Source: Candidatus Poribacteria bacterium (GTDB lineage Bacteria > Poribacteria > WGA-4E > WGA-3G). From it: 64,000 nt of DNA. Below the pieces are notes generated by a model, which was not told the DNA's origin, searched no databases, and saw only the letters and a list, made by a program, of their open reading frames with translations. The stretch is from NCBI GenBank assembly GCA_009841255.1, contig VXMD01000008.1, forward strand, positions 63,445 to 127,444, read 5' to 3'. The translations under genes and the position numbers were made by a program. How positions within the stretch are numbered: the stretch's first letter is position 1; every line of letters begins with the position of its first letter. This document shows, one piece after another, positions 7,373 to 17,201 of the stretch.

Positions 7373-9820
7373 TTATTTCACCTTACGGAGCAATTCCTTG
7401 AGATAATTTGATGGAACAGCGAAATTGAGATTTTGTGCATCTAAATCTCGGTGTACAGAAACTGACACACCTATTACCTTACCATTTTCGTTTAGGACAG
7501 GGCCGCCGCTGTTTCCGGGAGAAATTGGTGCGTCAATTTGGATACGGGCACCTCTATCACCAAAATCTCGTATACTACTGATAATGCCCCGTGAAACTGT
7601 CCCTTGCAAGCCTTTAGGATTACCGATGGTATAGATAGTTTCACCTATGTGAACATCATCGCTGTCACCGAGGTCAAGGACTGGATGCTCAGTAATGGAA
7701 ATCTTGATAATGGCGAGATCGTATTTTTCATTTATCTCTGTGATTTCCTCAACGGTATATGTTATATCATTTGCAACGGATTTCACGTAAGTCGCCTCTG
7801 CCCCTTTAACAACATGGTAGTTAGTCGCAACATAACCCGGATGGACGAAGAACCCGCTTCCCTGTGAATCTTGTCCTTCTCCTTTCCCTATTTTCAAATG
7901 AACGGTGGAATTAAGCGCACTTTGAATGAGTGGTGTTGCCTTATGCTTTTTTAGTCTATGGATTTCTTCTGTCTGAGCTGGTTGTCCCCCCACATTCCAG
8001 AGTAGAATAGTGCCATCCTCACTACCACTAACGAGGGTAGTGTCGTCTTTGGAAAAAACGAGAGCAGTTATCTTACGGGTATGACGGGTGGTGATTTCTC
8101 TCTTATATTTTTCAATAGCATCAAATAGCCAAATTGTTCCTATCTCATTCCCAATTGCGAGAAAGCGAGCATTACGAGAAAATGCTAAGGCAGTAATAGG
8201 ATTGAAATCAGGTTCAGCAACGCGATCTTCTTCCCCGCTTAGTGCGTTCCACTGACGCACGCTTCCGTTTTCTTCCCCGCTGAAAAGGATGGTGCCATCG
8301 TAGACGAATGTCAACGCGGTAACAGTGCTCTGGGCACCTCTGAGTGTTTTGAGTTCTCGCCGAGTGTTAATATTTATTAGGTGAATCTTTCCGTCCTTGC
8401 CACCACTAGCAAGCGTGGTATCAGCGGGTGAGAATGAGAGCGCAGTGATACCATGAGTATTTCCTGATAGTATTGAGATTAAACTTTCTGTATCCAAGCT
8501 TTCGCTATTTATAAGAATCTTGGGAACATCAGATAAGAAAATCGTGTCATCTTCGTCCCCACCACTGGCGAGTATTTTGCCATTTTTAGAAAAAGCAACT
8601 GCTTGCGTTAAACCTGTATGTTCTCGGAGTATAGAAAGTTCGCTGCTTGTGCCGGCATCCCACAGTCGAAGTTTACCGTCCAATCCTGTACCGCATGCAC
8701 GAATACGGTTATCTTCTGTGTACACCAAAGTCTTGACCCCACCGGTATGTCCTGGTATCTTGATTCTTGCACGGTTACCAACTCTATCCCATAATAGTAT
8801 TGTACCATCTGGGCTACCGCTGGCAAGAGTATCATCGTCTGGTGAAAAATCCACATCTGACACTAAATCTTTGTGTCCTGTCAGGATAAAATTACGTTCT
8901 GCTGTGCGTGTATCCCATAATTGAATTGACTTGTCTGCGCTGCCTGTGGCAAAGGAGTTTCCATCTGGAGAGAACTTCACTGCGTATACCGGTGTATTAT
9001 GTTGTGTTGGGGAATGGAGTATGCCGCCAGCACCAACAAGACTCCACAGCCGGACAGAACCGTCCAAGCTAGCACTCGCAAGGCTGGTTCTGTCAGGTGA
9101 AAAATCTACCGCCCAAACTGAACCTGTATGCTCTTTAAACTCATAAATTTGGTCTCCTGTACCAGCATCCCAGACTTGAATGGTACCATCTCCACTTCCA
9201 CCAGCCAATAGTTGATTATCTGGTGAAAATGCCACGGTGTAGACAAAACCCTTATATGGTAGAATTGAAATCAGTTTTTCGTCGTGGACATTCCAGACTC
9301 GGATAGTGTTGTCTGCACTTCCACTGGCAAGTAGACTGCCATCTGAGGAGAATGCAATATCATAGATAGCCCCTGTATGTCCCTCAAAAATAGATAGTGG
9401 TTCTGGAGAAGTAGAAGTAGGCATTGAATTGCGATAGTCGTTGCTGACGTCCCACAATCTAATCTTCCTGTCCCAGTGTGCCACTGCAAGAATAATTCCA
9501 CCCGGGGAATACGAAATAGCGTTGGCTCCGCCCATGGATTCAGGGAATAACTTTGGTTTTGCCTCATCGGTATAGACATCTGTTATCAAATCAATTTCCT
9601 TGCCAGTGCGAACATCATAAATCCAAACGCCAATAGTCGTTGCGACAGCTAACCGATCTCCGTGAGGTGAAAATTTTATATCATTTATCCAGCCTTTGCC
9701 GAGGCGCGCTTTTGCACCTGGTGGTAAATGCCATTTTGTATAATCTTGCGCGAAAATATCCAATAGTAACAAAGTAGTGTTTAATACTACAGCAACGAGT
9801 AGAACGTATTTCTTTTTCAT
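7373..9820 (-). CDS. secreted WD40-repeat protein fused to a trypsin-like (HtrA-type) serine protease
   Basis: 815 residues from ATG 9820, which has AAGGAA upstream; an in-frame ATG 14 codons earlier is less likely. Order: signal peptide (ending near DIFAQ), about 13 WD40 repeats (residues 30-620), a short linker, then an S1C/trypsin-like peptidase. The full catalytic triad is visible: His669 in TNYHVV, Asp701 in KYDLAIIK and Ser771 in GNSGGPV. No PDZ domain follows, unlike DegP. A periplasmic or surface protease whose substrates are chosen by the propellers is the simplest reading (inference). The N-terminal module matches the neighbouring WD40 protein. Confidence 0.9.
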   Translation of the reverse strand: MKKKYVLLVAVVLNTTLLLLDIFAQDYTKWHLPPGAKARLGKGWINDIKFSPHGDRLAVATTIGVWIYDVRTGKEIDLITDVYTDEAKPKLFPESMGGANAISYSPGGIILAVAHWDRKIRLWDVSNDYRNSMPTSTSPEPLSIFEGHTGAIYDIAFSSDGSLLASGSADNTIRVWNVHDEKLISILPYKGFVYTVAFSPDNQLLAGGSGDGTIQVWDAGTGDQIYEFKEHTGSVWAVDFSPDRTSLASASLDGSVRLWSLVGAGGILHSPTQHNTPVYAVKFSPDGNSFATGSADKSIQLWDTRTAERNFILTGHKDLVSDVDFSPDDDTLASGSPDGTILLWDRVGNRARIKIPGHTGGVKTLVYTEDNRIRACGTGLDGKLRLWDAGTSSELSILREHTGLTQAVAFSKNGKILASGGDEDDTIFLSDVPKILINSESLDTESLISILSGNTHGITALSFSPADTTLASGGKDGKIHLININTRRELKTLRGAQSTVTALTFVYDGTILFSGEENGSVRQWNALSGEEDRVAEPDFNPITALAFSRNARFLAIGNEIGTIWLFDAIEKYKREITTRHTRKITALVFSKDDTTLVSGSEDGTILLWNVGGQPAQTEEIHRLKKHKATPLIQSALNSTVHLKIGKGEGQDSQGSGFFVHPGYVATNYHVVKGAEATYVKSVANDITYTVEEITEINEKYDLAIIKISITEHPVLDLGDSDDVHIGETIYTIGNPKGLQGTVSRGIISSIRDFGDRGARIQIDAPISPGNSGGPVLNENGKVIGVSVSVHRDLDAQNLNFAVPSNYLKELLRKVK

Positions 9821-9917
9821 ATAGCACAGTTCCTTCTGAGTAGTTATTTCACAAAAATGCACATTCGCGTATTCTACATTTTGACACCCACTTAGTTTAA
9901 TGTCAAACTCTTTTAAG

Positions 9918-9942
9918 GTAGGGTCATTTAAAATGACCCTAC
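9918..9942. repeat. palindromic GTAGG-type hairpin
   Basis: Twelve-base arms (GTAGGGTCATTT / AAATGACCCTAC) around one central base. It lies between the end of the TPR gene and the start of the WD40-protease gene, so it may also end the TPR transcript. It starts GTAGG like other hairpins in the window. Confidence 0.7.
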
Positions 9943-10032
9943 TTTTAAGGCAACATTTCGTTCTTTGTGATGTTGTGGTGTATTCTTGGAAGGTGTACCC
10001 GTATGCGGGTTTCGTCCGCGCTCAAGTTTTGT

Positions 10033-11952
10033 CTAATCTGCAATAGAGTCCAAAAGATCTTGTACTGGTTCATAATTTGGATTAATGTTTAAGGCTGCGT
10101 TCGCTGCATTTCTCGCGGCTTCAAATTTGCCAATTCTTAAGTAAGCGATACCGAGATTAAAATACGCCTCTATAAAATCTGGGTCAATACGGGTTGCCTC
10201 TTGAAGGGTGGGTATCGCCTTTTCATATGATCCCTGCTCAATATAAGCAACCGCCAAGTTGCAGTGTGCTTCTTTAAATTGCGAATCATGTTTTAATGCC
10301 TTTTGGAATTGGACAATTGCATTACGATATTGTTTCTGATCAAGGTAAGAAAGTCCTTGTCCGTAGTGTTTTTCTTTTGCTTTTTCTATAGTTATATGGG
10401 ATTGCCTTTTTGGGGTGTTGCTATCTTCATTCCTATCATCTTTGGAAGTCTGTGTTTTTTGCCTCGTAGTTTTACCATTAGGTTCGGGTGGGATTTTATC
10501 TTCCGTTTGATATCGCTTTTCTTCCGCTGTATTTTTAAAAGACTCCATACGACCAAGAAATCGCTGTTCAGTTAGATTGCCACTGATAGCATACTTCGTG
10601 TTGGCTTCTACAACTGTATTAATTACCGACTGCCATTTGGATGCATATCCTGGTGTTTGTGCCCAGTCAGTGTATACTAAAGTCAATCGATAATAGGCTT
10701 CAATAGCATTTGAACTGTCCCCATAATTGTTAATAATTCTCCTGAAGGCGTTAACTGATTTACTGAAAAGTGTTACATCCGTGAAAGCAGCGTAGTGGTA
10801 ACACCTGCCAGCCCAATAGAGCGCGTACACTGCATCTTCAACAAGTGGATTCGTGTTAGCAGAATATTCATACTGCTGAGCAGCTTCTGCATAAAGTTTT
10901 TGTGCTCGAAGAAGGTTAGCTTTAACAAGAGCCTTATCATCCCTAGATGTTAGGGCTTCAATCTTAGAATCGTCGCTTATGTACTGCGGTATAAGATAGG
11001 TGTTTTGATATCTCTCGTAAACTTCTTTTTTTTCTCCTTCAGTATCTTCTTCTGCCAAGCGGTTCAAGGCTTTCTTATAACTGTCTCGGGCATTCTTGCT
11101 ATCCCGCATCTTGAAATAAAGATCGCCCATATCAACATAAGCTTTAGTAGCATATTGGCTTTCCGGATATTGTGTCACAATATTTATATATCGTTGAAGT
11201 GCTGCATTAACACTGCCCTGCTGTTTTGAGGCACGAGCGTTGTCGTACATTATCTTAGCTTGCCGTTCTGGATCAGGCTTAGACCAGTCCTGATGGTCAT
11301 CATCAGAATCTTCGGAAGATTTTCTTTGTTCATCCGGTGGTTCAAATTCGGCAATACGCTGTTCCGTCTCCGCCTTAAATTCAGAATGTGGAAACTCAGC
11401 AATAAGTTTTTGGAAAGTCTCTTGTGCTGCGTCATAATCTTGATATTGATAGTTAATCTCCCCAATAGTATAAAGTGCCTTTGCCACCCAGCGACCATTT
11501 GGAAATTTGTCTATTAGTTGCAGGAATTTAGACTTTGCTTGATTGAGGTCTCCGGTTTTGTAAAGGATATCTGCCCAGAGATAAGTGAGTTCTTCTTCGT
11601 GTTTGGGAACCTTGGCATCCAATACCACCTCTCTAACATGTGTAAGCGCGCTTTGATAGTCTCTGTCATCGCTGCTGTCCTCAGCGAGTTCATAGTAGCA
11701 TTGCGCGATTTTAAGATTGGCGAGGGTCGTAAAGTCCGGGTCGATCCGCTCCGTTTTGGCGCCGAGTTTTTTTGACTCTTTTAGTGCTGCTTTGTATTTT
11801 ATAATTGCGCCTTCATAATCTGAACGTTCATATAACGCTTCAGCGGATTCAAAAAATCTTTCTACTTTTTGAGCACTCCCTAAGACAAGGGGGGATAAAA
11901 GGGCAAGCACCAAGGCGACTCCCCCGATGATACCCCAAATTCTGTCATTCAT
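10033..11952 (-). CDS. exported TPR-repeat protein
   Basis: 639 residues. An N-terminal hydrophobic segment (IIGGVALVLALLSPLVLG) acts as signal peptide or anchor. It is followed by TPR units typical of YbgF/BamD-like proteins (residues 30-210), an acidic low-complexity linker (SSEDSDDDHQDW), more TPRs, a second charged linker, and a C-terminal three-TPR block that copies the unit repeated in the upstream gene. Probably a periplasmic protein-interaction scaffold. Three consecutive ATGs follow AAGGAG directly; the third (11952) has the best spacing. The stop of the upstream gene overlaps the first ATG, so the two are translationally coupled. Confidence 0.87.
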   Translation of the reverse strand: MNDRIWGIIGGVALVLALLSPLVLGSAQKVERFFESAEALYERSDYEGAIIKYKAALKESKKLGAKTERIDPDFTTLANLKIAQCYYELAEDSSDDRDYQSALTHVREVVLDAKVPKHEEELTYLWADILYKTGDLNQAKSKFLQLIDKFPNGRWVAKALYTIGEINYQYQDYDAAQETFQKLIAEFPHSEFKAETEQRIAEFEPPDEQRKSSEDSDDDHQDWSKPDPERQAKIMYDNARASKQQGSVNAALQRYINIVTQYPESQYATKAYVDMGDLYFKMRDSKNARDSYKKALNRLAEEDTEGEKKEVYERYQNTYLIPQYISDDSKIEALTSRDDKALVKANLLRAQKLYAEAAQQYEYSANTNPLVEDAVYALYWAGRCYHYAAFTDVTLFSKSVNAFRRIINNYGDSSNAIEAYYRLTLVYTDWAQTPGYASKWQSVINTVVEANTKYAISGNLTEQRFLGRMESFKNTAEEKRYQTEDKIPPEPNGKTTRQKTQTSKDDRNEDSNTPKRQSHITIEKAKEKHYGQGLSYLDQKQYRNAIVQFQKALKHDSQFKEAHCNLAVAYIEQGSYEKAIPTLQEATRIDPDFIEAYFNLGIAYLRIGKFEAARNAANAALNINPNYEPVQDLLDSIAD

Positions 11953-11954
11953 CA

Positions 11955-14114
11955 TCATCTCCTTGGTCGTTCAGGTTCCGGTGTTACTGGTATAATCGTG
12001 AAGCAAAATTCATTGGTTGTGAGGAGTGTTCTATTCTCTCCAAACAATTGGATTTCTAAGGCTTGGTCGCGCCCTTGCACTTTCTTATCGGCTGTAATCG
12101 GGATTCGAATAGTTTCTATACTGTTTTGACGCAATTCTGGAATCATCGTGGGTTTTCTGAAGGTTAAACCTGCTATAGACGGTGGCTCAAATCTAAGTTC
12201 GACATTGCGAGCTGGACCACCCTTATTGCTGATGGTTAACCTGATACGACCCGTCTCCCCGGCATCAAGGAAACCGTTGCCTGACGGTTCTTCTAAAGAG
12301 ACTATTATGGAAAGAATAGGATCCGGAGGGGCTGGCTTGGGCCAGAGAAAGAAAGCAAGTATCCCAATAATGCCTAAAACAGCAGTATAAGACAGGCTTT
12401 TTTTCCAAAATCTTTCTCTACGCTGGTTGGTTTCGACGTGCCGTATTGCTGTAAGCAGTTCGTGTATGAGTTGACGATCAACTTTCAGTTTTGATGCCTC
12501 TTCCGCCGCTGTTTTCGCGTCATTGAGTGCTCCCATTTCCAGATAAGCGACACCTAAACTGTAATGAGCATCTGCAAAATTTGGATCTGCCTTTATTACT
12601 CTTTTGAATGCGGCGGCAGCTTCGTTATATTGCCCATTGTTGAGGAATGCTTCTCCACGCTCATATTGCTTTTTGACGTCTGTGGCGTTTGAAGGCATAC
12701 GGGAGGGTTGCGTAGATTGGATTGGTCGTGCTTGCCTGATGTCATCCAGAAGTTGACGCGCGGGTTGCGAGTTGGCATCAATCCTTAACGCCGCATTCGC
12801 CGCATTTTCTGCCTTATCAAGTTGTCCCATCTCAAGATAAACTTCGCCTAAACTTGTGTGCGCCGCTACGAAATCGGAATCCAGATCTATCGCTTTTTGG
12901 AACTCCGTAATCGCCTCTGTATACATTTTTGAGTCTCGGTAAGCGGTGCCGAGTTCATGGTGCGTTTCCTGCCTCAATTTCAGAGTGGGTTGTGGCTTTA
13001 CGGGTTGCTCTGGTTCTGAAGGCGTAGCAGCCTGTATCTCAGGTGGCGTGAAACTCGGATCGATGGCTTCTAAGAGAGAAAGTGCGGGTTGATAGTTTGC
13101 GTCCAGTTTCAGCGCATCCCTGGCAGTATCTCTTGCCTTTCCAAGTTCTTGTTGTCCGAGGTAGGCAAGGGCAAGCGAGTGGTATGCGGCTTTATAGTTA
13201 CGATCCAAGGTTACCGCCTTCTGAAGGGCATCTACAGCGCGAGGGTAGGTTTCCATCTTGAGGTAGGTTAACCCGAGATTGTAATGTGCAGTGGTAAAAT
13301 CGGGATCGAGTGTTATTGCGTTCTGGAAGGCTGTAACGGCTTCGCTATAGCGTTCATCGTTAAGATAGGTGATGCCTTTGTTGTAGTGTGCCTGTTTTAT
13401 TGCGTTTGCAAGTTCATGGGCGCGTTGATAATTAGGATCGAGTCTTAAGGTTTCTGTAAGGGCATGTGTCGCCGCTTCCAAATTGCCTAATTCTCGGTGG
13501 GCACGTGCGCGGTGGTAGTGCGCACGTTTGAGATTTGGGGCAATCGCTATGGCGCGCTCAAGATGTGGTATTGCTTGGTCGTAGGACCCCTGTTCGACGT
13601 AAGCATAGCCGAGGTTGTAGTGAGCGTCAACAAGATCGGCATCAAGGGCTATCGCGTTTTGTAGTGCGTCGATCGCTTCCTGATACGCCTTTAGTCCAAT
13701 GTAAGCGGCACCGAGATGCGCATAGATATGCTTATTTTCAATATCGGAGACCTGTGAACTGCGTCCTAAATCGGCATCAAGCGTTAAAGCTTTCTGGAAC
13801 GTCGAAACGGCTTCTGCATAGCGTCCAGCATTGAGGTGTTCTTTCCCGCTGCCATAGTATGCTTGTGTTATGGTGTCACACAGCAGCAGCGCGGGTTGAT
13901 GAGTGGGATCGAGTTTTAATGCCGCTGTGACCGAGGTGTGGGCTTTCTCTAATTCGTCCTGCTCGAGATATGCGCGGCAGAGCGCGCAGTGTGCAACTAT
14001 GAAATCCGCATCCAATTTTATCGCGGTTTCAAACTCAGGAACGGCTCTGTCGTATTGCCCCGCCTCTAGATAAGCGATACCAAGGTTATAGTGTGCCTCT
14101 TTTATAGTGTCCAT
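11955..14114 (-). CDS. membrane-anchored TPR protein with C-terminal Ig-like domain
   Basis: 719 residues: about 13 TPRs (residues 1-560), one membrane span (YTAVLGIIGILAFFLWP, near 576-592), then a beta-rich domain of about 120 residues resembling CARDB/Ig-like repeats (GFLDAGETGRIRLTISNKG). With no signal peptide, the TPRs should face the cytoplasm and the Ig-like domain the periplasm. The TPRs come in blocks of three, each closing with a longer linker such as LKLDPTHQPALLLCDTI, so the gene grew by duplicating a three-TPR unit. The start at 14114 has no clear Shine-Dalgarno. Overlaps the downstream TPR gene. Confidence 0.87.
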   Translation of the reverse strand: MDTIKEAHYNLGIAYLEAGQYDRAVPEFETAIKLDADFIVAHCALCRAYLEQDELEKAHTSVTAALKLDPTHQPALLLCDTITQAYYGSGKEHLNAGRYAEAVSTFQKALTLDADLGRSSQVSDIENKHIYAHLGAAYIGLKAYQEAIDALQNAIALDADLVDAHYNLGYAYVEQGSYDQAIPHLERAIAIAPNLKRAHYHRARAHRELGNLEAATHALTETLRLDPNYQRAHELANAIKQAHYNKGITYLNDERYSEAVTAFQNAITLDPDFTTAHYNLGLTYLKMETYPRAVDALQKAVTLDRNYKAAYHSLALAYLGQQELGKARDTARDALKLDANYQPALSLLEAIDPSFTPPEIQAATPSEPEQPVKPQPTLKLRQETHHELGTAYRDSKMYTEAITEFQKAIDLDSDFVAAHTSLGEVYLEMGQLDKAENAANAALRIDANSQPARQLLDDIRQARPIQSTQPSRMPSNATDVKKQYERGEAFLNNGQYNEAAAAFKRVIKADPNFADAHYSLGVAYLEMGALNDAKTAAEEASKLKVDRQLIHELLTAIRHVETNQRRERFWKKSLSYTAVLGIIGILAFFLWPKPAPPDPILSIIVSLEEPSGNGFLDAGETGRIRLTISNKGGPARNVELRFEPPSIAGLTFRKPTMIPELRQNSIETIRIPITADKKVQGRDQALEIQLFGENRTLLTTNEFCFTIIPVTPEPERPRR

Positions 14115-14198
14115 TTGCTTGGGAAAGAAGAAGGTTACTTTAAGGGTTAGTTTTAGTGGTATTTTACCAAATCCGCTTTAATTTTGCAAACAAAAATC

Positions 14199-14227
14199 TT
14201 GAGTGCAGTTCAATGTTAGAGTATAAT
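14199..14227 (+). promoter_or_regulatory. sigma-70-type promoter for the membrane protein gene
   Basis: TTGAGT at 14199-14204, 17-bp spacer, TATAAT at 14222-14227. Placed about 50 bases before ATG 14277 in the gap between divergent genes. Confidence 0.65.
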
Positions 14228-14276
14228 GGCGTTGTGAATTTAGAGTAAACGACACGCACCTCGACTGGGATTCTCT

Positions 14277-16184
14277 ATGCAGCAACACTCGCCTGCTCTT
14301 TCTACGTCTCCTCGCCAGAAAATCCGTTGGCGGATTATTTGGATCGGGCTCGCGCTGATTCCCTTCAATAACTATTGGGTCTTCGCATCGCTACGTTGGG
14401 ATCAGGGGTTCCCGACGACGATGTCCCTCTTTTTCAATACCATCTTCGCACTCGCCCTCCTGATTGCTATCAATGCGATCCTTCACCGGTTCGCACCGCG
14501 CGCCACGCTCACCCAAGGCGAATTGTTGACACTCTACGCAATGCTATCTATCGCCTCGGCCATCTGTGGGCACGACCTGTTTGAGGTCATCATTACGAAT
14601 ATTGCCACGGTCGGCTGGTTGGCGACGGAGGAAAACGAGTGGGCGACACTGTTCCATCGCTATCTCCCAGACTGGCTCGCCTTGACGGATAAGAATCGTT
14701 TGACCGTCTATTTTACAGGGGAATCGAGCCTTTATCTGCGTCCGCACCTTGAGATGTGGTGGAAACCTGTGCTTGCGTGGAGCGGATTTATCATCGTCCT
14801 GCTGTTCACGACGTTTTGCATCAACGTGATGCTGCGAAGACAGTGGATTGAAATAGAACGGCTCAGTTATCCGATCATTGAGTTGCCCTATCAGATGACA
14901 ACGGCGCGTTTCTTCCGCTCAAAACCGTTGTGGGTCGGCATCATCCTCGCGGGTGGGATAGATGTCGTTAACGGGCTACATTTTCTATATCCAAACTTTC
15001 CGGGACTCGGGGGTGAGTTCTATGACCTGCGTCCGCTGTTTACGACAAAACCGTGGAACGCGATTGGCTGGACACCCATCGTTTTCTTTCCTTTCGTTAT
15101 CGGAATGGCGTATTTTATTCCGCTCGACCTCTCATTTACGTTCTGGTTCTTCTACATCTTCTGGAAATTTGAGATGATCTTCGGGAGTATCGCTGGCTTG
15201 CAGCGGATTCCGGGGTTTCCGTTCATCTTCGACCAGTCGTTCGGGGTGTGCGTCGGTGTCCTATGTATGACGTTGTGGAGTGCGCGTGATCATTTGCGGG
15301 ATGTCCTTAGGCAGGCGTGGCACGGAGGCAGAAGAGCCGGCGCAAACGAACCGATGTCCTATCGCATCGCTGTGTTAGGGCTGATTTTTGGGTTTCTCCT
15401 GCTCGTCGGCTTTTGGTGGGTTGCGGGGTTGTCTTTCTGGGTGGCGGTCCTTGTCTTTGCGATCCATCTGACGACGGTGACAGTGATTACGCGCGTCCGT
15501 GCTGAATTGGGTCCACCGATTCACGACTTACGCTCCATGGGACCCGATGTCTTACTCCCCAAAATGTTTGGGATGCGGCGGCTCGGCGGTCAGAATTTGG
15601 CACTCTTTTCGCTGATATTCTGTTTCAATCGTGCCTACCGCGGCAATACGATGCCGCATCAATTAGAGGGGTTTAAATTGGCGGAACGATCGCGTAGTTC
15701 TTCGCGGCGAATTGCCGTTGCGATGCTTCTGGCGATGGTACTCAGCCCCTTTGCAGCGTTTTGGGGCGCGCTCCATCTCGGTTATGAGAGTGGAGCGATA
15801 GAGGTCTGGTCGGGGTCTGTGTTCAACCGTACCCAAAGTTGGTTGACGAACCCAATGCCCGTGGATATTCCGTCGTTGATTGCGATGGTTTGCGGTCTTC
15901 TGTTCGCGTTCGGTCTGACGCTGGTTCGACTCCGTTTTTTTTGGTGGTCCCTCTATCCGATTGGATACGCCATCTCTGGAACATGGGCAGTGAATTTCTT
16001 CTGGTTTTCGGTTTTCATCAGTTATTTCATCAAGTTAGCGATTCTACGTTTCGGGGGTGTACGAACGTTTCGGCGGATCGCGCCGTTCTTCTTAGGACTG
16101 ATTGTCGGTGAATTCTTGGTGGGAAGTGTCTGGGGACTGCTCGGTATCTTCCTCGAAAAGCCGATGTATCGCTTTATTTGGTAA
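14277..16184 (+). CDS. large multi-pass membrane protein (DUF6785-like)
   Basis: 635 residues with about 12-14 hydrophobic segments distributed along the length and a short basic N-terminus. The pattern (NNYWVFASLRWDQGFPTT near the start, RVRAELGPPIHDLRSMGP in the middle, FNRAYRGNTMPHQLEGFK) recalls the DUF6785/DUF6784 membrane proteins found in Poribacteria and related environmental genomes (from memory). No transport or enzyme motif is recognised. It has its own promoter and no operon partner. The substrate is unknown. Confidence 0.8.
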   Translation: MQQHSPALSTSPRQKIRWRIIWIGLALIPFNNYWVFASLRWDQGFPTTMSLFFNTIFALALLIAINAILHRFAPRATLTQGELLTLYAMLSIASAICGHDLFEVIITNIATVGWLATEENEWATLFHRYLPDWLALTDKNRLTVYFTGESSLYLRPHLEMWWKPVLAWSGFIIVLLFTTFCINVMLRRQWIEIERLSYPIIELPYQMTTARFFRSKPLWVGIILAGGIDVVNGLHFLYPNFPGLGGEFYDLRPLFTTKPWNAIGWTPIVFFPFVIGMAYFIPLDLSFTFWFFYIFWKFEMIFGSIAGLQRIPGFPFIFDQSFGVCVGVLCMTLWSARDHLRDVLRQAWHGGRRAGANEPMSYRIAVLGLIFGFLLLVGFWWVAGLSFWVAVLVFAIHLTTVTVITRVRAELGPPIHDLRSMGPDVLLPKMFGMRRLGGQNLALFSLIFCFNRAYRGNTMPHQLEGFKLAERSRSSSRRIAVAMLLAMVLSPFAAFWGALHLGYESGAIEVWSGSVFNRTQSWLTNPMPVDIPSLIAMVCGLLFAFGLTLVRLRFFWWSLYPIGYAISGTWAVNFFWFSVFISYFIKLAILRFGGVRTFRRIAPFFLGLIVGEFLVGSVWGLLGIFLEKPMYRFIW

Positions 16185-16209
16185 GAGGACCGCGTCTCCC
16201 ATTTTTCGC

Positions 16210-16239
16210 TTGACAAAGCGTCGTGGGTTCCTTTAAAAT
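16210..16239 (+). promoter_or_regulatory. sigma-70-type promoter for tyrA-cmk
   Basis: Perfect TTGACA at 16210-16215 and TAAAAT at 16234-16239 with an 18-bp spacer. The leader would be about 50 bases to ATG 16296. Confidence 0.6.
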
Positions 16240-16295
16240 ATAGTGGGATTTCTACCTATCGGGTATATACAGATTGAAGGTTTCTGAGATTAACT

Positions 16296-17201
16296 ATGGA
16301 ACAGATACAACAACTTCGTCGAATTACAATATGGGGTGTCGGTTTAATCGGAGGGTCGCTTGGACTCGCCCTAAAAAAGAACGGATTTCAAGGGCAACGC
16401 GTCGGGTTAGGACGCAACATCGGTAGGCTTGAAAAGGCACTCCAGCACGATGCGGTTGATGTGGTTACGACAGAGATGGCGGAAGGGTTGCACGAAAGCG
16501 ACCTTGTTGTCCTATGTACGCCTGTTGAACTGGTACCCGTGTTGGTACAGTATATTGTTGAAAGTGTTGACTCGCGACAGTCTATGGTGCTGACGGATGT
16601 CGGTAGTACGAAATCGGTGTTAGTGCAGGCGGTTGAAGCGCAGCTCGGAAAACAAGATTCGGATACCCTTTCCTTTGTCGGTGGGCATCCAATGGCAGGC
16701 TCACACGAGACCGGGGTTGACGCGGCGTATGCAACGCTTTTTGAAAACGCCACGTGTATTGTTACACCCACAGAAACCACTCGGTCCGATCCGCTACAGT
16801 TGGTCAGAAACCTATGGGAATTTGTCGGGGGCGTTCCGTGTCTTCTCTCTCCTGAAACCCACGATCTCCTCATCGGTGCCGCAAGCCACCTCCCCCATCT
16901 CATTGCGAGCCTACTCACCAATACCGTTGCGAATGTAGGAACGGAACAGCAGAAAGCGTTGGACTTTACGGCGACCGGCTTTCGGGATTCCACGCGTATT
17001 GCGGCGGGTTCGCCGGATTTGTGGACCGGGATCTTTACGCAAAATAGGGATGTCCTTTTATCACTCATTGATGACATCGTTGATAACTTAAATGAATTCA
17101 AAACCTTGCTTCAGACGGATAACCTTGTCGAAATTGAACGTGTACTTCTGGAGGCGAAGGGTATTGTTGAAAAACGCAGGAAAATGTTAGGAGGCTCATG
17201 A
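16296..17201 (+). CDS. tyrA: prephenate dehydrogenase
   Basis: 301-residue NAD(P)-dependent enzyme that decarboxylates prephenate to 4-hydroxyphenylpyruvate on the tyrosine path (an arogenate-specific variant cannot be excluded). It has the Rossmann motif GVGLIGGSLG (14-23), TDVGSTKS, and the catalytic GGHPMAGSHETG with His131. The C-terminal dimer domain carries ATGFRDSTRIAAGSPDLW. No ACT or chorismate mutase domain is attached. It overlaps cmk by four bases (ATGA), a pairing common next to aroA in other bacteria. Confidence 0.94.
   Translation: MEQIQQLRRITIWGVGLIGGSLGLALKKNGFQGQRVGLGRNIGRLEKALQHDAVDVVTTEMAEGLHESDLVVLCTPVELVPVLVQYIVESVDSRQSMVLTDVGSTKSVLVQAVEAQLGKQDSDTLSFVGGHPMAGSHETGVDAAYATLFENATCIVTPTETTRSDPLQLVRNLWEFVGGVPCLLSPETHDLLIGAASHLPHLIASLLTNTVANVGTEQQKALDFTATGFRDSTRIAAGSPDLWTGIFTQNRDVLLSLIDDIVDNLNEFKTLLQTDNLVEIERVLLEAKGIVEKRRKMLGGS

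Noticed and set aside
16388-17101. 237-codon open frame antisense to tyrA
   Set aside because: Shadow of a clear enzyme gene; Ser/Thr/Arg-rich product with no ribosome site.
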